Translations under genes and position numbers: made by a program
Part shown: positions 1 through 6,811 of the stretch, piece after piece
Layout: each line of letters begins with the position of its first letter
Numbering within the stretch: the stretch's first letter is position 1
The notes under the pieces: model-generated
Seen by the model: only the letters and a program-made list of their open reading frames with translations
Database searches by the model: none
Told to the model about the DNA's origin: nothing
NCBI GenBank assembly: GCA_002427545.1
Contig: DIRM01000003.1
Coordinates: forward strand, 1-25,866
DNA: 25,866 nt
Source of the DNA: Mageeibacillus sp. UBA5436
Lineage (GTDB): Bacteria; Bacillota; Clostridia; Saccharofermentanales; DTU023
Direction of reading: 5' to 3'

Positions 1-138
1 TGTTGCCGTGCGTTTTGGCCTTGTATGAGTGTTCTTTGATTAGTTTGTTTTATGCCGTAAACACTTTATTTACAGTGTTTTGTGCTTCTTTTAAGGGTTG
101 TTTAATCATATAAGCATATCTTTATATTTATAAGAAAA
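1..138. other. Window edge downstream of coaW, no gene recognised
   Basis: No convincing coding region is visible on either strand. The only structure is a 7-bp inverted repeat at 59-65 and 74-80 (AAACACT / AGTGTTT, 8-nt loop). It lacks a run of T on the minus-strand side, so I do not call it a terminator for coaW. The next gene presumably lies beyond the window edge. Confidence 0.5.
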
Positions 139-960
139 TTATCTTTTCATTCCAGTTAATGCTGCACCAATAGCGGTTGAAAATCTTGCTTTTTCTGGTA
201 AGAGCATATTTACTTGATATAAATCTTCAAATTGTTTTAAAGTTTTTTCTGCTTGTTTTACATGAACAACTGATCCTACAATGACAATATCTTTTATTTT
301 ATATAGTCTTGAAGCTAACACAGCAGTCGTACCGATAGATTGAAATACTAGATTCATAATAGCCGATGCAAAATCTTCATTGCTGGCATTATCAGTTACA
401 TTACCAAAATTCGAAGCAGTAGCCTCTAAGCTTAGCCCTGGTACGTTTTTTGATATATCGCCGACCAATAAATCAACATGAGATAAATTTCCTTTAGAAG
501 CTAATTCTGATATAAGATCAAAATCTCGATAATTAATAATCTTACTAGAAAGACCTAGTACCGTGCCACCACCGACACCTGAACCTATGATATGTTCTGT
601 TTTATCAATTGAACTATAAATCAAAGAAGTTCCTGTTCCTACACTAACAACAATAGCTTCCTCAAGTTGAGAAATATATAAACCACCAAGTCCAACCGCT
701 TCAAATTCATCTGCCACTACAGTTTCTCGATTTAACAAATCATTATTGATATATGATGCTCCAACACCAGTTGTACATATTTTTGCAATATCTTCGATTT
801 GCAATTGATTAACGGTTAAGAATTTGCCTAATCCACCATAAGCAGCTGCAATAGGATCACTGGATTTAACATAAGTCTCATTTAACAATTGTGCATTTTG
901 AAAACCAACAACTTTTGTTGTACTACCACCAATGTCTAAACCAACAATAACTTTTTTCAT
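139..960 (-). CDS. coaW: Type II pantothenate kinase
   Basis: Predicted cytoplasmic kinase that phosphorylates pantothenate with ATP, the first step of coenzyme A synthesis. The 273-residue protein has the ASKHA-fold signatures of the type II family: the phosphate loop DIGGSTTK (residues 9-16), the acidic motif ADEFEAVGLGG (83-93), the second nucleotide loop SVGTGTS (106-112) and the GSGVGGGT glycine loop (126-133), followed by a C-terminal GSVV segment. Length matches the staphylococcal CoaW type. The start is ATG preceded by a modest purine-rich GAAAGAG. It is the last gene visible on the minus strand and follows the sepF terminator by about 45 bases, so it needs either its own promoter, which I cannot define, or read-through. 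Type II kinases of this group are generally not feedback-inhibited by CoA; that is family knowledge, not visible here. Confidence 0.92.
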   Translation of the reverse strand: MKKVIVGLDIGGSTTKVVGFQNAQLLNETYVKSSDPIAAAYGGLGKFLTVNQLQIEDIAKICTTGVGASYINNDLLNRETVVADEFEAVGLGGLYISQLEEAIVVSVGTGTSLIYSSIDKTEHIIGSGVGGGTVLGLSSKIINYRDFDLISELASKGNLSHVDLLVGDISKNVPGLSLEATASNFGNVTDNASNEDFASAIMNLVFQSIGTTAVLASRLYKIKDIVIVGSVVHVKQAEKTLKQFEDLYQVNMLLPEKARFSTAIGAALTGMKR

Positions 961-1005
961 AATTGGCTCTTTCTTTAAATTTATATAAAAACTTCTAATA
1001 AAAAT

Positions 1006-1032
1006 AAAAAAGACTCCTAGGAGTCTTTTTTT
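1006..1032 (-). terminator. Palindromic intrinsic terminator after sepF
   Basis: A perfect palindrome with the core GACTCCTAGGAGTC (1012-1025), flanked by six A on the left and seven T on the right on the plus strand. Read from the minus strand it gives a short GC-containing stem followed by a run of U, 18 bases after the sepF stop. Because the A and T tracts are symmetrical, it could end transcription in both directions. Confidence 0.85.
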
Positions 1033-1049
1033 CTACAAATAAATTAAAA

Positions 1050-1589
1050 CTATCTTGCTGTAACTGCAGCCCTTCTCACAAATTCTTCAACAGAATCAGA
1101 ATCACTTTGTGTTTCAGCAATAACTGAACTTTTTATCATTGTAGTACCAGGGGCTACTACAAAAATCAAAGCAGAGATTGGCATCACATTTCCTCTTAAT
1201 GCATGAGCTGCACCAGTTATAAAATCAATGACGCGCTGAGCTATTTTGGGGTCAATTTTTTCTATATTACAGATTACAGTCTTGCCTGAACGAACGTCAT
1301 CACATACTTGCTGAGCTGTTTCAATATTAGAAGGCTCCATTATGACAATTTGTTGTTGATACGATTTTTGATTAATTTCAACAACACGATTATTTGGACG
1401 TCTATGTTCCTTCGAATGTTCCACTATAGGCTTATTATATTGATAATCACGATTGTCTATCGTTTCTTCAGTTGTATCATCTGAATCTCCTAGTTCATCA
1501 TAATAATCATCTATATCATTATATTCATCATAATCATAATCATCATAATTATCGGTTTTACCAAATAATTTTTCAAAAATTCCTGCCAT
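1050..1589 (-). CDS. sepF: Cell division protein SepF
   Basis: SepF binds the C-terminal tail of FtsZ and anchors and aligns the Z ring at the membrane in Gram-positive bacteria. The start is taken at ATG 1589 rather than the longer open frame (to 1604), because GGAGG lies at 1596-1600, six bases upstream. The 179-residue product then begins MAGIFEKLFGK, the expected amphipathic membrane-binding helix. Next comes a very acidic linker rich in Asp and Tyr (about 13-42), a basic stretch (59-70), and the SepF fold at about 78-155, with the conserved segment around IDFITGAAHALRG (121-133). A short charged tail follows. It lies downstream of yggS, a common pairing in Gram-positives, and has its own candidate promoter in the gap. 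Confidence 0.93.
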   Translation of the reverse strand: MAGIFEKLFGKTDNYDDYDYDEYNDIDDYYDELGDSDDTTEETIDNRDYQYNKPIVEHSKEHRRPNNRVVEINQKSYQQQIVIMEPSNIETAQQVCDDVRSGKTVICNIEKIDPKIAQRVIDFITGAAHALRGNVMPISALIFVVAPGTTMIKSSVIAETQSDSDSVEEFVRRAAVTAR

Positions 1590-1595
1590 TTGAGT

Positions 1596-1600
1596 CCTCC
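1596..1600 (-). promoter_or_regulatory. Ribosome binding site deciding the sepF start
   Basis: GGAGG six bases before ATG 1589. Any start further upstream in the same frame would place this site at or inside the start region, so it fixes the shorter protein. Confidence 0.85.
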
Positions 1601-1619
1601 ACAAGCATTAACTCTCAAT

Positions 1620-1648
1620 ATTATAAAAATTGTACTCTTTTTGAGCAA
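1620..1648 (-). promoter_or_regulatory. Candidate sepF promoter
   Basis: On the minus strand, a perfect TATAAT (1620-1625) lies 17 bases after TTGCTC (1643-1648), in the 100-base gap between yggS and sepF. The -35 matches only TTG strongly. An 8-bp inverted repeat (1633-1640 and 1659-1666, TACTCTTT / AAAGAGTA) brackets the -35 element. Confidence 0.5.
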
Positions 1649-1689
1649 GTCAATATTGAAAGAGTAAGTGTATTGTAACATTTTAGAAA

Positions 1690-2430
1690 TTACATTAAAT
1701 AATTTCTTTCTCCAAAAATATCTGTACCTATACGAATAAACGTTGCACCCTCTTTTAATGCATAAATATAATCATGACTCATACCCATGGATAATTGATT
1801 GAAGTCAGCAGAATATTCTTTTTGGTATTGATTTAAAAGTTCTCTCGCTTTAGAAAATATAATCTGAGATTTATAAACTTCAGCATCTTCATAAAAAGGC
1901 GCCATCGTCATTAGTCCCATTATTTTAACATTTTTCATTTCACATGATTTTTCTAGAACAGATTCAAGTTCTTCTACTTTGAAACCATGTTTTGATTCTT
2001 CCTCTGCAATATTAACCTGGATTAATACTTTGCTAATTAATCCTCGCTTTTTAGAAACTTTATTAATTCTCTCTAATAAATCAAAAGAATGAACTGAATG
2101 AATCAAATCGACCAAACCAACAATATCTTTTATTTTGTTTTTTTGTAAGGTCCCAATAAAATGCCATTTAAAATCATATTTTTCTCTCTCAGCTTCTGGT
2201 AAATGCATAAACATCTCTTGTTTTTTAAGCATTTCTTGTACACGGTTTTCTGCAAATATTTTTTCTCCTAATTGATTAGCAATCAGAATATCGTTTAAGG
2301 GATGATTTTTACTAACACAAATTAATTGAGGTTGTCGCTGATCAGGCAATTGATATTTTTCAAAATTTTGATGTATTTTTATTAAGTTAGATTTAATTTG
2401 TTCTTTTCTTTCATTAGACAACACAATCAC
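1690..2430 (-). CDS. yggS: YggS/PROSC family PLP homeostasis protein
   Basis: Non-catalytic pyridoxal-5'-phosphate carrier of the alanine racemase N-terminal fold, thought to buffer free PLP and to influence amino and keto acid pools. Diagnostic segments are CVSKNHP with the PLP lysine K41, FAENRVQE, WHFIGTLQKNKIK, the Met/Gly-rich GLMTMAPF, SMGMSHDY and the terminal FIRIGTDIFGER. The 246-residue length is typical. The start is uncertain: the first codon is GTG (2430), with in-frame GTG (2424) and TTG (2421) just behind it, and the only Shine-Dalgarno-like sequence is GAGAAAAGAG directly before it. It follows the HlyD-like gene by 34 bases and precedes sepF, so it is probably part of the same operon. 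Confidence 0.92.
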   Translation of the reverse strand: MIVLSNERKEQIKSNLIKIHQNFEKYQLPDQRQPQLICVSKNHPLNDILIANQLGEKIFAENRVQEMLKKQEMFMHLPEAEREKYDFKWHFIGTLQKNKIKDIVGLVDLIHSVHSFDLLERINKVSKKRGLISKVLIQVNIAEEESKHGFKVEELESVLEKSCEMKNVKIMGLMTMAPFYEDAEVYKSQIIFSKARELLNQYQKEYSADFNQLSMGMSHDYIYALKEGATFIRIGTDIFGERNYLM

Positions 2431-2464
2431 TCTTTTCTCGTTTTTAATCTATTTTATTTATGTT

Positions 2465-3787
2465 TTATTCCGAAATACCAGTTATTGAATCTCCTATCGA
2501 AACATCCTTAGGATTCAAGACAACCATAGTTGCGACATCTATGGGTAATTCAGCATCTTCTTTCGACTCAATTAGAGCATAGTCATTATTATAGTCTGTA
2601 ACTTTCACCGTTGTCTTATTAATATAACCACCGTCTTCTATATAAATTTCTGCTTCAGTATTTCCTACTTTAAAATTAATTAAAGCATCAATTGGTATTC
2701 TCAAACCTGTTTTTTTGTTTAATTCAACATCAAGTTCAACAATACGACGATCTGATAGCCTTTCAAGTGAATTATCACAACGGATTACAATAAATGTACC
2801 AAAATCTGTTTCTTCAGAACGTGTAACAATACCATTGTCTAGAGGTATGCCTTCTTTAGTTATGGAATCAACAGAAGACGAAATTTGAACATCAACACTA
2901 TTTCCAGAAGGTATAAAGAAAACAAAATATTGTTCTATAGAATTCGTTAAACAATATAGGGGATCCCCTTTTTCTACATGTTGTATGGGTTCTAAGCGTC
3001 CCTGTGTAGCTGTACTCAAGTAGTCATTTAAATCTTCTGCAGTTAGATTATCTATATTATCTGGGTTTAATCTTTCTTCTAAACCATCTACACTACGAAT
3101 ATAAATGCCCGACTGACTGCTTGTAACGATATTGCTTTTATTTCCTAATTCATTTTCTAATTCTTGATAATAATCTAACAGTTCTGTCAATCTAGTATCA
3201 TCAAAATTATAATTTCTTAATTTTTCATTACGTTCATTTAAGAGCGAAATTAATGTTGATTCATCTGTTGAAATATTCGAAAAGTTTTTATTCAAAATCT
3301 CTGTATAGATACTATGATAAACATCCTTTAATTGATTTTCGGTGTCAATATCAATTTGTTTTGCTCCTGCATAATTTTCATTGTCAATAATTTCATATTG
3401 ATAATTGATAATTTCATTTTCTATATTCTGTAATTCTTTATATTCTTCATTTTGATTGTCTAGGATTATATATGCCAAATTTTCATTTTTAGCAACTCTA
3501 GCACCATCAGCATAAAGACTTCTAACGGTACCAGATTCAGCAGCTTGAAAAACGGTTTCGTCTCGAATAAGCAAAGCTTTTACTTGATAACGATTAGAAA
3601 TTTCTTTTTCTTCTAAAAACATCAATTGAGTTTCTGGTTTATAGTGATTTAATATACGAACGATCAAAAACATTGTGATAACTATTATCGAGAGAGTGAT
3701 CATTGTAATAATCAGTCTACGCTGCCTTATTTTCCGCTTCTGGATGTTGCGATACCGTTCGACATCTGTTGTCTTATTAGAACTCAT
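2465..3787 (-). CDS. HlyD-like single-pass membrane protein
   Basis: The 440-residue protein has a basic cytoplasmic N-terminus, one strong membrane segment at about residues 25-46, and a long extracytoplasmic part. Just outside the membrane, residues 76-107 look like half of a barrel-sandwich (biotinyl/lipoyl-like) domain, with the pattern AAESGTVRSLYADGARV. A helical, acidic and Asn-rich region follows at about 110-220, then beta-rich segments that resemble the C-terminal part of membrane fusion (HlyD/RND adaptor) proteins. No ABC or RND transporter gene is beside it. Proteins of this type are, to my recollection, often found next to yggS and sepF in Clostridia; their role is not known to me. 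The start ATG has AAGAGG eight bases upstream, and the gene begins three bases after the stop of the PLP enzyme gene. Confidence 0.7.
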   Translation of the reverse strand: MSSNKTTDVERYRNIQKRKIRQRRLIITMITLSIIVITMFLIVRILNHYKPETQLMFLEEKEISNRYQVKALLIRDETVFQAAESGTVRSLYADGARVAKNENLAYIILDNQNEEYKELQNIENEIINYQYEIIDNENYAGAKQIDIDTENQLKDVYHSIYTEILNKNFSNISTDESTLISLLNERNEKLRNYNFDDTRLTELLDYYQELENELGNKSNIVTSSQSGIYIRSVDGLEERLNPDNIDNLTAEDLNDYLSTATQGRLEPIQHVEKGDPLYCLTNSIEQYFVFFIPSGNSVDVQISSSVDSITKEGIPLDNGIVTRSEETDFGTFIVIRCDNSLERLSDRRIVELDVELNKKTGLRIPIDALINFKVGNTEAEIYIEDGGYINKTTVKVTDYNNDYALIESKEDAELPIDVATMVVLNPKDVSIGDSITGISE

Positions 3788-3790
3788 AAT

Positions 3791-5071
3791 TTAAGCCTCT
3801 TGCCATAATTGATCCATAGCTTTCATGCATGCTAAATATCCTGATTCAAAATTTAAGCCACCTTGCAAAAAGGCTGTAAACGGTGGACGTAATGGTCCAT
3901 CTGCTGATAATTCTATAGAAGAACCCTGTGTAAATGAGCCAGATGCCATTATTATATCACAATCATAACCAGACATAGGAGCTGGAATGGGTGCATATTG
4001 AGAGTCTATAGCAGAACATTCCTGAATAGATTGGCAAAATTTAATTAATTTTTCCTTATTATCAAAATTTATTGTTTGAACAATATCTGCTCTAACATCA
4101 TGAGGCTTAGGTTCTACAATGTAATTTTCATTTTGGAAAAAGGTAGCGGCAAAAACAGCTATTTTTAAAGCAGTCGCTACAATTTGTGGAGCCATATATA
4201 TACCTTGAGCTATGGCTTTTGAAAAACCTAAGCTTGGTCCTATCTCAGAACCAACTCCTGAGGCTATCATTTGCTCTGCACATAATTCGACTAAATTACT
4301 TTTACCGGCAATATATCCACCACTAGGAGCAATGCCAGCTCCTGGATTTTTTATTAATGAACCAGCCATAATATCAACACCAAAAGCTAAAGGTTCATTT
4401 CTTTGAGTTAATTCGCCATAGCAATTGTCAAGCATGATAATAACATTTGGATTTTGAGCTTTAATAATTTTACAAATTACCGCTATTTTTTCATTTGTTA
4501 AAGCTGGTCGCATCGTATAGCCACGTGAACGTTGAATGTAAACAGCTTTATATTTTTGATTTTTATTTTTAAAAATATTTTTTAGAGACTCAAGATCTAC
4601 TTCACCTTTAGGATCTAAGTTTAGCTGATCAAAGTCAATTAAAAAATCTTTCAAACTGGCTTGATCTTCTTTTTGATTAATTCCCAAAGTGAATTTTAAT
4701 GTATCATATACATCCCCAGTAATAATTAAAAAACGATCATGTGGTCTGAGAATGCCTTTCAGCATAGTAGAAATAACTTGTGTACCTGAAGAAAATTGTA
4801 TTCGAACCAAAGCTTGTTCAGCAGAAAATATTTCAGCATAAATTTTTTCAACGGCTTCACGACCTGAATCAGAATAACCATAACCAGAGAAATTTTGAAA
4901 ATCTGATGAATTTATTTTGGCATTTTGAAAGGCTTTTATCGTGCGCAATTGATTATACTCACGTAAATGATCGATTTCCTCAAATGAGTTTTTACATTCC
5001 TTTAATGCTTTTTCTGCGGTTAGATAAGCCTTTTTAGAGACATCAAATGAACGATAAAATTCATAGCTCAA
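3791..5071 (-). CDS. Methionine gamma-lyase family PLP enzyme (aluminium resistance protein family)
   Basis: A fold-type I PLP enzyme of the Met_gamma_lyase / 'aluminium resistance protein' (YnbB-like) family, 426 residues. Visible signatures are FSSGTQVI (93-100), the aspartate that would bind the pyridine nitrogen in MLDNCYGE (D215), and the Schiff-base lysine K241 in AGSLIKNPGAGIAPSGGY. A late motif is SGYDCDIIMASGSFTQGSSIE. The family's substrate is not settled; it is related to Cys/Met metabolism enzymes and the aluminium name is historical. The start is TTG at 5071, supported by GGAGG at 5079-5083 with seven bases between and by the lack of any in-frame ATG near it. It lies just after the tRNA-Leu terminator and is tightly coupled to the HlyD-like gene. 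Confidence 0.88.
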   Translation of the reverse strand: MSYEFYRSFDVSKKAYLTAEKALKECKNSFEEIDHLREYNQLRTIKAFQNAKINSSDFQNFSGYGYSDSGREAVEKIYAEIFSAEQALVRIQFSSGTQVISTMLKGILRPHDRFLIITGDVYDTLKFTLGINQKEDQASLKDFLIDFDQLNLDPKGEVDLESLKNIFKNKNQKYKAVYIQRSRGYTMRPALTNEKIAVICKIIKAQNPNVIIMLDNCYGELTQRNEPLAFGVDIMAGSLIKNPGAGIAPSGGYIAGKSNLVELCAEQMIASGVGSEIGPSLGFSKAIAQGIYMAPQIVATALKIAVFAATFFQNENYIVEPKPHDVRADIVQTINFDNKEKLIKFCQSIQECSAIDSQYAPIPAPMSGYDCDIIMASGSFTQGSSIELSADGPLRPPFTAFLQGGLNFESGYLACMKAMDQLWQEA

Positions 5072-5078
5072 TCTATTT

Positions 5079-5083
5079 CCTCC
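5079..5083 (-). promoter_or_regulatory. Strong ribosome binding site for a TTG start
   Basis: GGAGG, seven bases before TTG 5071. This supports a TTG start for the Met-gamma-lyase family gene. The site is only about 14 bases after the U-tract of the preceding terminator. Confidence 0.8.
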
Positions 5084-5097
5084 AATACGCTATAAAT

Positions 5098-5136
5098 AAA
5101 AACCTGTATCTCCCTGTTTGAGACGATACAGGTTTT
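5098..5136 (-). terminator. Intrinsic terminator after tRNA-Leu
   Basis: Minus strand: AAAACCTGTATC, a 14-nt loop, then GATACAGGTTTT: a 12-bp perfect stem followed by a U-rich tail. It begins at the last base of the tRNA CCA end and finishes about 14 bases before the ribosome binding site of the next gene. The loop (5111-5124) contains CTCAAAC on the minus strand. Confidence 0.85.
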
Positions 5137-5218
5137 GGTGCAACCAAAGGGACTCGAACCCTCACGGTCTCCCACACGCCCCTCAAACGTGCGCGTCTGC
5201 CAGTTCCGCCATGGTTGC
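5136..5218 (-). tRNA. tRNA-Leu (anticodon GAG)
   Basis: An 83-nt class II tRNA. The 7-bp acceptor stem GCAACCA / TGGTTGC pairs perfectly, the CCA end is encoded (5136-5138), and the T arm contains GGTTCGAGTCC. The D arm has the leucine-type GCGGAACTGGCAGACGC, and the anticodon stem CACGT / GCGTG closes the loop TTGAGGG. The anticodon GAG (5182-5184) reads CUC and CUU. The long variable arm fits tRNA-Leu. It stands alone, without other tRNA genes nearby. Confidence 0.95.
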
Positions 5219-5236
5219 ATTAAAATTTACCGATTC

Positions 5237-5265
5237 ATTATATTAGGCACATATAACTTTGTCAA
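5237..5265 (-). promoter_or_regulatory. Consensus sigma-A promoter of tRNA-Leu
   Basis: Minus strand TTGACA (5260-5265), a 17-base spacer and TATAAT (5237-5242): both hexamers match the consensus exactly. Transcription would start near 5230, about 12 bases before the mature tRNA 5' end. It is the strongest promoter seen in the window. Confidence 0.9.
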
Positions 5266-5359
5266 ATTTTAATTTTTTTAGGCAAAATACAGTATCTGAA
5301 TTAGTTAAAATAACAAATTCAAATAAACTCGATTTTTATGTAATCTTTAAAATTATCTT

Positions 5360-6811
5360 CTATTTTACTTCATCTAAAATAGTTTGATATAGATCAATAT
5401 ATTCCTTAGCTGATTTATCCCAAGAAAAATCACAATTCATCGCTTGACGAATTAATTGATTCCAAGCATCTGGATTATCCCTATATACATCTAATGCATT
5501 TTTAATCGCAAATAAGAATTCATGTGCATTGATATTCTTAAACGAAAAACCTGTACCTGTTCCATCATATTTATTATATGGAATGACTGTGTCTTTTAAT
5601 CCACCAGTTTCTCGAACAACAGGTAAGGAACCATAACGCATGGCAATCATTTGTCCAAGCCCACATGGTTCAAACATAGAAGGCATTAAAAACAAATCAG
5701 AAGCAGCATACAAGCGTCTTGATAATTTCTCATCAAATAAAATCATCGATCTCACTTTATTGGGATGATACCATTCTAAATCATGGAATGTATTTTCATA
5801 AAATTCATCACCAGTACCAAGAATAATTAATTGAATGTTTTCTTCTAACAATTCCTCTGAAATATGTAATAAAAGATCCAAACCTTTTTGAGATGTTAAA
5901 CGTGTAATCATCGTAAGTAATGGAATATCTGCATTTTTTTCAAGACCTACTTCTTCTTGAATTGCTAATTTACAGGCTGTTTTTCCTTGTTTAAAAGTGC
6001 GAATCGAATAATTTTTTGCGATATTTGAATCTGCTTGTGGATCATAAGATTCGACATCGATGCCGTTTAACAGGCCTTTGACTTTCCATGCATTAGAAGC
6101 TAGTAAATAATTAAGTCCTTCACCATAATAATCTTGCATAATCTCTTGCGAATAAGTTGGTGACACCGTAGTTACACGGTTACTGTATAGAATCCCAGCT
6201 TTCATGAAATTAGGCACGCCATCTTTTAAGACGCCTTCTTCGGACATATATCGATCTTGTAATTCCATTAAGTCTTGAATGCGTTCACGTCCATGTATAC
6301 CTTGGAATTTTAAATTATGAATAGTATAAACACATTGAACATTATTATGATAACCATGTGATTTATAATGTGCTTCAAGCAATACAGGAATCATACCAGT
6401 TTGCCAATCATTGAGATGCAATATATCTGGCTCAAATTTCATAGGATCCCCTAATGCTTCTAGAACAGCTCTTTGGAAAAAGCTAAATCGTTCTATATCA
6501 AAGGAATATTCAAGATAAATTGATTCATGGCCAAAATAATACTCATTGTCTATAAAATATACAGGAATATCATTAACATCCATTTTAAATAATCCGCTGT
6601 ACATGGTACGCCAGCCTAATTTATTCATCGACCAACGCATAAATTGTAATTGATCACCATATCGATCTTTTATTTGTTTATAAAGAGGCATGATAACTCT
6701 AGCATCATGGCCAGCTTTACGTATAGCTTTTGGTAATGCACCAATTACATCTCCAAGTCCGCCTGTTTTAGCGAGAGGAGACATTTCTGACGTTACAAAT
6801 AAAATATTCAT
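5360..6811 (-). CDS. glgA: Glycogen synthase (ADP-glucose type)
   Basis: GT5 glycosyltransferase that adds glucose from ADP-glucose to the non-reducing ends of alpha-1,4-glucan. The 483-residue length is normal for the bacterial enzyme. The N-terminal domain opens MNILFVTSEMSPLAKTGGLG, with the ADP-glucose-binding KTGGL at 15-19; HLNDWQTG (132-139) and TIHNLKFQG (163-171) follow. The C-terminal domain has MITRLTSQKG (301-310) and the donor-site block FEPCGLGQ (380-387), with E381 at the usual catalytic position, then ETGGLKDTV. Its ATG overlaps the glgD stop by one base (TAATG), which implies translational coupling. It is the last gene of glgB-glgC-glgD-glgA; I see no clear hairpin terminator in the 94 bases before the tRNA promoter. 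Confidence 0.97.
   Translation of the reverse strand: MNILFVTSEMSPLAKTGGLGDVIGALPKAIRKAGHDARVIMPLYKQIKDRYGDQLQFMRWSMNKLGWRTMYSGLFKMDVNDIPVYFIDNEYYFGHESIYLEYSFDIERFSFFQRAVLEALGDPMKFEPDILHLNDWQTGMIPVLLEAHYKSHGYHNNVQCVYTIHNLKFQGIHGRERIQDLMELQDRYMSEEGVLKDGVPNFMKAGILYSNRVTTVSPTYSQEIMQDYYGEGLNYLLASNAWKVKGLLNGIDVESYDPQADSNIAKNYSIRTFKQGKTACKLAIQEEVGLEKNADIPLLTMITRLTSQKGLDLLLHISEELLEENIQLIILGTGDEFYENTFHDLEWYHPNKVRSMILFDEKLSRRLYAASDLFLMPSMFEPCGLGQMIAMRYGSLPVVRETGGLKDTVIPYNKYDGTGTGFSFKNINAHEFLFAIKNALDVYRDNPDAWNQLIRQAMNCDFSWDKSAKEYIDLYQTILDEVK

Noticed and set aside
59..80. Inverted repeat AAACACT / AGTGTTT as a coaW terminator
   Set aside because: Stem is short and AT-rich and there is no T run after it on the minus strand.
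50..109. Short minus-strand frame MIKQPLKEAQNTVNKVFTA downstream of coaW
   Set aside because: Nineteen codons, no Shine-Dalgarno, no recognisable family; chance in AT-rich DNA is likely.
1472..1678. Plus-strand open frame with a striking His/Asn-rich protein
   Set aside because: It is the antisense shadow of the acidic Asp/Tyr linker of sepF; no ribosome site and no homology I recognise.
5098..5218. A full T-box riboswitch upstream of the PLP enzyme gene
   Set aside because: No T-box sequence, no stem I specifier loop and no antiterminator alternative are visible; only the terminator and the anticodon-complementary loop.
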